Shown piece by piece: positions 58,523 through 64,000 of a DNA stretch of 64,000 nt. This DNA is from CAIWHR01 sp963734575 (lineage in GTDB: Bacteria; Pseudomonadota; Gammaproteobacteria; Burkholderiales; Casimicrobiaceae): the NCBI GenBank assembly GCA_963734575.1, contig CAVTHT010000015.1, positions 271,747 to 335,746 of the forward strand, written 5' to 3'. The notes below the pieces were generated by a model. That model did no database searches and was not told the DNA's origin. It saw only the letters and a list, made by a program, of their open reading frames with translations. Within the stretch, counting starts at the first letter, position 1; every line of letters starts with the position of its first letter. The position numbers and the translations under genes were made by a program.

Positions 58523-60631
58523 TCAGTCCTCGCCGATGACGATCGGGGCGCGACGACCGGCCCTTGCTTGCGCCACGATGGCCTCGTAGGCGCGCTCCAC
58601 GGCGCGGGTGGTGCGGGCCACGTCGAACAACCGCGACCGGCGGCCTTCGGTTTCGAGGTAGCGGCGCAACGCCTGCGAGCGTTGTGCGTCTTGCACCAGC
58701 GCCGCGGCGATCCGTACGTAATCCTCGACGCTCGCCGCGATGAGTTCGGGCAGGCCGACCGTCTGCACGATGCTCGCGGCCACGCGACCGGCGAAGGTGT
58801 CGCCGAGGAGCGTCACCACCGGACACCCGGCCCACAGGGCGTCCGCCGTCGTGGTGTGCCCGTTGTATGGCCAGGTGTCGAGGCACAGATCGGCGTGTTC
58901 GTACAGCGCGAGGTACTCCGGATTCGGCCGGCGGGTGGCGAATACGAGTCGCTCGGGGGCGATGCCGCGGGCGAGTGTCTCGGCGCGCAGGTGTGCAATG
59001 GCCGGGTCGTCATCGCTCCGGGCGAGCAGCCAGAGCACGGCGGTCGGACACGCGCGGAGCACCGCGGTCCACGCGTCAAGCACCTGCGGATTGATCTTGT
59101 AGATCTGGTTGAAGCAGCAGAGGACCGGTGCGCCCGCGGGGAGGCCGAGCTCGGCGCGCGATCGGGGCCCGGCGATGACGCGGCTTGCGTCGTTCACCTG
59201 GTAGCAGCCGGGGAGCTGCACCAGCGTCTCGGAATATTCGCCCGCGTGCTCGACCGGCGTGACCGTGGCGTCGCCCAGCACGTAGTCGATGAACGCCGCG
59301 CCCGTCGTGCCGGGATAGCCGAGGTAGCTCACCTGCACCGGTGCCGGGCGCAGCGCCAGCACGTCCATGCGCGCGTTCTCGGTGTGGCCCTTGAGATCGA
59401 CCAGAACATCGACGCCATCCTGCCGGATCCGCGCCGCCAGGATCTGCGCCGACCAACCCTGCGCGTCGACCATGCGATCGAAGGCGGCCGCGAGGCGTTT
59501 TCGCAGTGGGCTTTGGTCGTCGGGTCCGGTAGAATATGCAATGACGTGGTAACGCTTGCGATCGTGGTGCTCGAACAGGCCGGCGGTCAGCAGCGCAGTG
59601 GCGTGCATGTGGAAATCGGCCGACAGATAGCCGATCGTCAGCCGCTCGCGGGCAGGGTCATCTGCCAGCCGGGCGGTCCCGACCCCTTGTGCCGTATCCG
59701 TCCCCGACGAAGATCCGAACCGCATGGCCCAGGTCTCGGCGCATTGCCGTTGCTGGGCGCGTGACGCCGGATCGCTGAGCAGGCAGAAAGGCGACAGCAG
59801 CGGCAGCCGCGCCTCGATGCCGGCGCGGAAACGCGCGCGCAGCCCGTCGAGGTCGCGCCAGTCGGCAAGCCGTTTGCGCACGAAAAGCAGTTGCGAGAGC
59901 GCCGCGCCCTGGGGATCCCCGAGGCGCGTCGCGTGTTCGTAGGCGTCGGCGGCGCCAGGAAGATCGTCGAGTCGCTCGCAAACGCTGCCAAGCTGGAAGG
60001 CGAGCGCGGCATCGGGTGCCGTGCGCAGCGCGGACTCGAGCATCTGGCGCGCACCGACCTGGCGGCCCTGCGCCTCCTCGATCGCGGCGCGCAAGCCGAC
60101 GAGCGCAGGCGTACCCGGCGCCAGGGACAGGGCGCGGGTGACGGCCTGCTCGGCATCGGCGTGCCGCTGCTGCTGGTGCAGGGCGAGGGCGAGGTTGTAC
60201 CAGAGGCCGGGCGAGCGCGGGCTCAGGGTCAGGGCGTGGCGGGCGGCGCGCTCGGCGTCCGCCGGCTGCGAGGCGTCGAGCAGGGCGGCGGCGAAGTTCT
60301 CCCAGATCGCCGGGTCGCGCGGCGCCCGGCGCGTCGCCTGGTCGAGCGCGCGCAAGGCATCCGCGGTGCGCCCCGCGGCCTGGTAGCCGAGGGCGAGATT
60401 GCTCCAGGCGTCCGCCGGCTGCGGATCGAGCGCCACCGCGCGCTCCAGGCGCGGCAGCGCGGCGTCGGGTTGGCCGGCCTGCAGCAGCAGCACGCCGGAG
60501 TAGTGCAGGGCGGGTGCGTGCGCCGGTGAGCGGGACAGGGCCGCGTTATAGGCGTCGAGCGCCTCGCGCAGGCGGCCCTCCTGATGCAGCGCGAAAGCGC
60601 GGCGGAAGTGGTCGTCGGTGGCAGCGGTCAC
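58523..60631 (-). CDS. TPR/O-GlcNAc transferase-like glycosyltransferase
   Basis: A 702-residue protein: about eight TPR repeats (residues 5-240), then a GT41 O-GlcNAc-transferase-type catalytic region (IGYLSADFHMHATA, the conserved LDLKGHTENARMD-like segment, SYLGYPGTTGA, FNQIYKINP, LDTWPYNGHTTTADALWAG). Bacterial members are often called SPINDLY-like and may modify protein Ser/Thr or flagellar parts. GTG start at 60631. It lies convergent to radA and divergent from the FtsH-like gene. The target is unknown. Confidence 0.85.
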   Translation of the reverse strand: MTAATDDHFRRAFALHQEGRLREALDAYNAALSRSPAHAPALHYSGVLLLQAGQPDAALPRLERAVALDPQPADAWSNLALGYQAAGRTADALRALDQATRRAPRDPAIWENFAAALLDASQPADAERAARHALTLSPRSPGLWYNLALALHQQQRHADAEQAVTRALSLAPGTPALVGLRAAIEEAQGRQVGARQMLESALRTAPDAALAFQLGSVCERLDDLPGAADAYEHATRLGDPQGAALSQLLFVRKRLADWRDLDGLRARFRAGIEARLPLLSPFCLLSDPASRAQQRQCAETWAMRFGSSSGTDTAQGVGTARLADDPARERLTIGYLSADFHMHATALLTAGLFEHHDRKRYHVIAYSTGPDDQSPLRKRLAAAFDRMVDAQGWSAQILAARIRQDGVDVLVDLKGHTENARMDVLALRPAPVQVSYLGYPGTTGAAFIDYVLGDATVTPVEHAGEYSETLVQLPGCYQVNDASRVIAGPRSRAELGLPAGAPVLCCFNQIYKINPQVLDAWTAVLRACPTAVLWLLARSDDDPAIAHLRAETLARGIAPERLVFATRRPNPEYLALYEHADLCLDTWPYNGHTTTADALWAGCPVVTLLGDTFAGRVAASIVQTVGLPELIAASVEDYVRIAAALVQDAQRSQALRRYLETEGRRSRLFDVARTTRAVERAYEAIVAQARAGRRAPIVIGED

Positions 60632-60938
60632 GAAAGCAGGGCAATACGGGCAGGGCCGCAGTCTAGCCCACGGCGCCCCTGCACTTCGCGCTCGCGCTGC
60701 CGATAAGGCAGTTTGCGTCGTCGCGCCGAGCGGCTCGCGCGTTAGCGAGACGGTCGCAAAGAAGCTGCGACAGTTTGCTGCACCGTTTGACCGCGATCAA
60801 CGCGGCCGCGGCGCTAGCTTGGTGAAATGGTGGATTCCGCGCGAAACGAGCGCGCGGCAGCAGTTCGAGACGCGCCGCGGGCGCGGCAATGCAACCTCGC
60901 TTCGGCCGCGACCGGGGCACGATGGAACGAGTATCGCG
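60632..60938. other. 307-base divergent spacer before the FtsH-like gene
   Basis: No gene. It contains an FNR-type box at 60787-60800 and a short hairpin CTGCC-GATAA-GGCAG upstream of it. Confidence 0.55.
60787..60800 (+). promoter_or_regulatory. FNR-type operator with a correctly spaced -10
   Basis: TTGAC-CGCG-ATCAA matches nine of ten FNR half-site positions. A -10-like TGAAAT lies at 60823-60828, placing the box centre at about -41.5 from a start near 60835, the class II FNR arrangement. Confidence 0.62.
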
Positions 60939-62816
60939 ATGCCGAAGAGCAGGAAATTGATCTGGGTGACGCTGCTGGTGGTGGGCCTCCTCGGCCTCAC
61001 CGTCCAGGGTCTGATGACGGCCGCCCAATACGACCGCGCCGTGCCGGAAGTGCAGGCGATGGTCAAGGAACAGACCGAATGGCTGCGCGCCGAGAAGGAC
61101 GTCGGCGCGTTCGCGAGCGACCTCAACGCCGATGCGATCTCGATGCTCGGTGAAGCCACCAACATGTACCTCGTCTCGCGGCACGACGGCAGCCGCTACT
61201 TCGTGTTCAAGTCGGATGCCCGCCTGCCCGTGCTCGAGGCGTGGGTGAGCCGCGGCGGCAAGCTGTTCGTGCTGAACCAGGCGGTCAATCCGGCGCCGAG
61301 CGGCTCCTCGCGCGTGGCGCAGCAGCTCCTGCGCGCCTTCTCGCCGGAGCTCATCATCCCGCTCGCGCTGCTCTTCCTCGTGGCGCTGCAGTTGCGCACG
61401 ATGCAGGGGTCGGCGTCGCGGTTCGCGCCGGTGTCGAAGCCGACGCTGCGCTTCGACGACGTCATTGGCGTGCGCGAGGCGAAGCGCGAGCTCTCCGACC
61501 TCGCCGGCGCGCTCGGCGACCGCACGGCGTACGACAAGCTGGGCGCGAAGCCGCCGCGCGGCGTCCTGCTCTCGGGTCCTCCCGGAACCGGGAAGACGCT
61601 GCTCGCCAAGGCGCTTGCGGGCGAAACGGGCGCGAACTTCATTGCCATCGACGGCAGTGCTTTCACCGACAAGTTCGTCGGGATGGGCGTGCATCGCGTG
61701 CGCTCGCTCTTCCGCACTGCGCGCAAGCATTCACCTTGCGTGGTGTTCATCGACGAGATCGACGGCGTCGGCCGTCGCTCTGCGGGCGACGAGGCGGTGT
61801 CGCAGGAGAACAATCGCATCATCAATGCGCTGCTCACCGAGCTCGATGGCTTCTCCAACAACGACAGCGTGGTGGTGCTGGCCGCGACCAACCATCCCGA
61901 GAACGTCGACGCCGCCTTGCTGCGCGACGGCCGCTTCGACCGGAAGTGCAACCTGAGCCTGCCGGCGCTCAAGGACCGCACCGCGCTGTTCGAGCTCTAC
62001 AGCCGCGACGTCACGGTCGGCCCCGACGCCAACTTCGACGTCCTTGCCCGGCGCACGAGCGGCATGGCGCCCGCGGCGATCGCGTCGGTCGTGAACACCG
62101 CCGCACGTCTCGCCGCTCGCCAGGACGCAACCGCGGTGACGCACAGTCATTACCTGGAGGCGATCAGCCTGCAGCAGCTCGGCTCGCCGTCGCCGGAAGT
62201 GAAAATGGGCGAGCACGAGCGCGAGCGCACGGCGTACCACGAGGCGGGCCACGCCATCATCGGGCGCATCGTCGGCGCAGGCGTGGTGGAGAAGGTCACC
62301 ATCCTGCCGCACAGCAATGCGCTCGGCGTGACCGTGCTGACTCCGGAGGAAGATCGTTATCTCCATACCGAGCGCGAGCTCGAGGCGCGCATAGAAATGA
62401 TGCTGGGCGGCCGCGCGGCCGAGCTCGTGGCCTATGGCGTCGCCTCGACGGGTGCCTCGAACGACCTCGAGCGGGCGTCGCAGATCGCCTTCCGGATGAT
62501 CGCCGAGTACGGCTTCAGCGCGAAGAACGGTCCGTTCAGCCTCGCCGGGCTTAGCGAGAAGCTGCCGGGCGCGACCAACGAAGCCGTCGCGGAGGCCCGC
62601 CAGATGATCAAGGACCTCGAGCAGCGCTGCCTCACGCGACTGCACGCGCACCGCCCCGTGCTGGAGGCGCTCACCGCTGCGCTGCTCGCGAGCGAAACGG
62701 TCGAGGGCGAGGAGCTCGACGCCATTCTCGACCTCGCGGGCGACGGCGTGCAGGACGCCGACTCCACCGCATTGCTGGCGGCTGCGGCGACGCCGCAGTC
62801 CCACGCCGCGCACTGA
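60939..62816 (+). CDS. FtsH-family membrane AAA protease (paralog)
   Basis: A 625-residue protein: helix at about 8-25, a periplasmic loop, a second helix near 136-152, an AAA domain (GPPGTGKTLLAKAL, FIDEIDGVGRR, LLRDGRFDRK) and a zinc protease domain (HEAGH, and ASNDLERA with the third ligand). The pore segment reads FVGMGVHRVRSLF where classical FtsH has FVGVGASRVRDLF. It is therefore likely a second FtsH, not the housekeeping one. The ATG at 60939 precedes the first helix. An FNR-type promoter suggests it serves oxygen-limited growth. Confidence 0.86.
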   Translation: MPKSRKLIWVTLLVVGLLGLTVQGLMTAAQYDRAVPEVQAMVKEQTEWLRAEKDVGAFASDLNADAISMLGEATNMYLVSRHDGSRYFVFKSDARLPVLEAWVSRGGKLFVLNQAVNPAPSGSSRVAQQLLRAFSPELIIPLALLFLVALQLRTMQGSASRFAPVSKPTLRFDDVIGVREAKRELSDLAGALGDRTAYDKLGAKPPRGVLLSGPPGTGKTLLAKALAGETGANFIAIDGSAFTDKFVGMGVHRVRSLFRTARKHSPCVVFIDEIDGVGRRSAGDEAVSQENNRIINALLTELDGFSNNDSVVVLAATNHPENVDAALLRDGRFDRKCNLSLPALKDRTALFELYSRDVTVGPDANFDVLARRTSGMAPAAIASVVNTAARLAARQDATAVTHSHYLEAISLQQLGSPSPEVKMGEHERERTAYHEAGHAIIGRIVGAGVVEKVTILPHSNALGVTVLTPEEDRYLHTERELEARIEMMLGGRAAELVAYGVASTGASNDLERASQIAFRMIAEYGFSAKNGPFSLAGLSEKLPGATNEAVAEARQMIKDLEQRCLTRLHAHRPVLEALTAALLASETVEGEELDAILDLAGDGVQDADSTALLAAAATPQSHAAH

Positions 62817-62886
62817 CGCTGGCTGACGCGTCCTCGCATCGCGGTCGGTGCGAGGTCGCCGGTGCGGCAGGCGGTACGATGCCGCG

Positions 62887-63969
62887 ATGAGCCGTCCCTC
62901 GCTGCCGCTCGACGACGCCCGCATCGCGGGCAGTCGCGAGCTCGTCCCGCCCGCCGAGATCCTCGGCGCCTTGCCTGTTCCTGCGGCCACCGCCGACGCG
63001 ATCCTCGCGGCGCGGCGCGCGCTGCATCGCATCCTGCATGGCGAAGACGATCGCCTGATCGTCGTCGTCGGACCGTGCTCGATCCACGATCGCGATGCCG
63101 CCCTCGACTACGCACGCCGGCTCGCAGTCGTGCGGGCGCGTCTCGAGCGCGACCTCATGATCGTCATGCGCGTCTACTTCGAGAAACCGCGCACGATCGT
63201 CGGCTGGAAGGGGCTCATCAACGATCCGCATCTCGACCAGAGCTTCGCGATCAACGAGGGGCTGCGTCTCGCGCGCGAGATCCTTCTCGCCATCAACGTG
63301 ATGGGCGTGCCGGCCGGCGTCGAGTATCTCGACATGATCACGCCGCAGTACATGAGCGACCTCGTGAGCTGGGGTGCGATCGGGGCGCGCACGACCGAGA
63401 GCCAGGTGCACCGGCAGCTCGCGTCGGGGCTCTCCTGTCCCGTCGGCTTCAAGAACGGCACCGACGGCGACGTGAAGATCGCCATCGACGCGGTGCGCGC
63501 TGCCGCTGCGCCGCATCACTTCCTGGGCGCCACCAAAGCGGGGCACTCGGCCATCCTCGAGACGACGGGCAACGAGGACTGCCACGTGATCCTGCGCGGC
63601 GGCGTGCATCCGAACTATGACGCCGCGAGCGTCGACGCGGTGTGCACGGCCCTTGCGACGGCAGGTCTCGCGCCGCGGGTCATGATCGACTGCTCGCACG
63701 CCAACGCGGGCAAGCAGTACGAGCGCCAGTTGCACGTGGCGGCGGACGTCGGCGCACAGGTCGGGGCAGGGGACACCCGCGTCATCGGCGTCATGCTGGA
63801 AAGTCACATCCATCCCGGCCGGCAGGAGCTCGTACCCGGAAAGCCGCTTGCCTACGGCGTCAGCATCACCGACGCATGCATCGGCTGGGAGGACACGGTG
63901 CGCGTGCTCGACTCGCTCGCGCAGCGGGTGCGCGAACGGCGCGCCCGGACCTCTGCGCCGCGCGCGTAG
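62887..63969 (+). CDS. aroG: 3-deoxy-7-phosphoheptulonate synthase (class I)
   Basis: A 360-residue DAHP synthase, the first step of the aromatic pathway. It has VVVGPCSIHD, RVYFEKPRTIVGWKG, GARTTESQVHRQLASG, the metal-binding region MIDCSHANAGK and VMLESHIHPG. Class I forms are feedback-inhibited by phenylalanine, tyrosine or tryptophan; the N-terminus (about 45 residues before the barrel) fits this group, but I cannot say which amino acid. The downstream enzymes aroA, pheA and tyrA are 13-18 kb upstream in this window. Confidence 0.94.
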   Translation: MSRPSLPLDDARIAGSRELVPPAEILGALPVPAATADAILAARRALHRILHGEDDRLIVVVGPCSIHDRDAALDYARRLAVVRARLERDLMIVMRVYFEKPRTIVGWKGLINDPHLDQSFAINEGLRLAREILLAINVMGVPAGVEYLDMITPQYMSDLVSWGAIGARTTESQVHRQLASGLSCPVGFKNGTDGDVKIAIDAVRAAAAPHHFLGATKAGHSAILETTGNEDCHVILRGGVHPNYDAASVDAVCTALATAGLAPRVMIDCSHANAGKQYERQLHVAADVGAQVGAGDTRVIGVMLESHIHPGRQELVPGKPLAYGVSITDACIGWEDTVRVLDSLAQRVRERRARTSAPRA

Positions 63970-64000
63970 GCGCGGCTTCGCAGCGACTGCGCGCTCCCTT

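Overview
The window is about two-thirds G+C and reads as a chromosome segment of a betaproteobacterium. The clearest sign is the gene order gyrA-serC-pheA-hisC-tyrA-aroA/cmk-rpsA-ihfB-lapA-lapB-pyrF-ugd-rfaE1-radA with ompA-mtaD-ubiG-gph just upstream, an arrangement typical of Burkholderiales, Rhodocyclales and relatives. DUF3182, TRAP transport and the dapC/dapD/map/glnD block fit the same group. I cannot name a genus. I saw no rRNA, tRNA, CRISPR array or insertion sequence.

Layout. 1-4.1 kb: end of a CitE-like lyase, a coupled DUF3182/hydrolase pair, a GNAT acetyltransferase and a Gfo/Idh/MocA oxidoreductase. 4.1-11.7 kb: a minus-strand catabolic block (EutA-like reactivase, bicupin, SDR, TRAP transporter DctP-DctQ-DctM, TauD-like dioxygenase). 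11.8-17.8 kb: Fpg/Nei glycosylase, secreted NHL protein, formyltransferase, lone receiver protein, and a cupredoxin-FTR1 iron uptake pair behind a good Fur box. 18.0-21.7 kb: a three-gene electron-transfer cluster (membrane-anchored 11-heme cytochrome c, cytochrome b, NapC/NirT-like octaheme cytochrome c) behind an FNR-type box. 21.8-27 kb (minus): ThDP enzyme, prmB, a 53-codon repeat peptide, dapE, pilU. 27.3-40.9 kb: MTI phosphorylase, def, glnD, map, dapD, a LytTR two-component system, dapC, a GspC-like protein, gph, ubiG, mtaD, ompA. 41.2-64 kb: the gyrA to aroG housekeeping run, including an AroA-Cmk fusion, a TPR/O-GlcNAc-transferase-like protein and a second FtsH-type protease behind another FNR-type box.

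The parts link up. The window holds three lysine-pathway enzymes (DapC, DapD, DapE). It holds much of the aromatic pathway (AroG, AroA, PheA, TyrA, with HisC possibly acting as aromatic aminotransferase). It also has both steps of the Pseudomonas-type methylthioadenosine route (MTA deaminase, then MTI phosphorylase). The two FNR-type boxes and the multiheme cluster suggest oxygen-limited respiration, and the Fur box suggests iron-controlled uptake.

Quality warning. Fourteen genes are broken by apparent single-base indels, about 23 in total, including essential genes (def, serC, hisC, tyrA, aroA, lapB). Each break joins two frames that together give a normal family protein, and several sit in GGG or CCC runs. 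I treat these as probable sequence errors, give each gene as one CDS across the break, and state the approximate break point.
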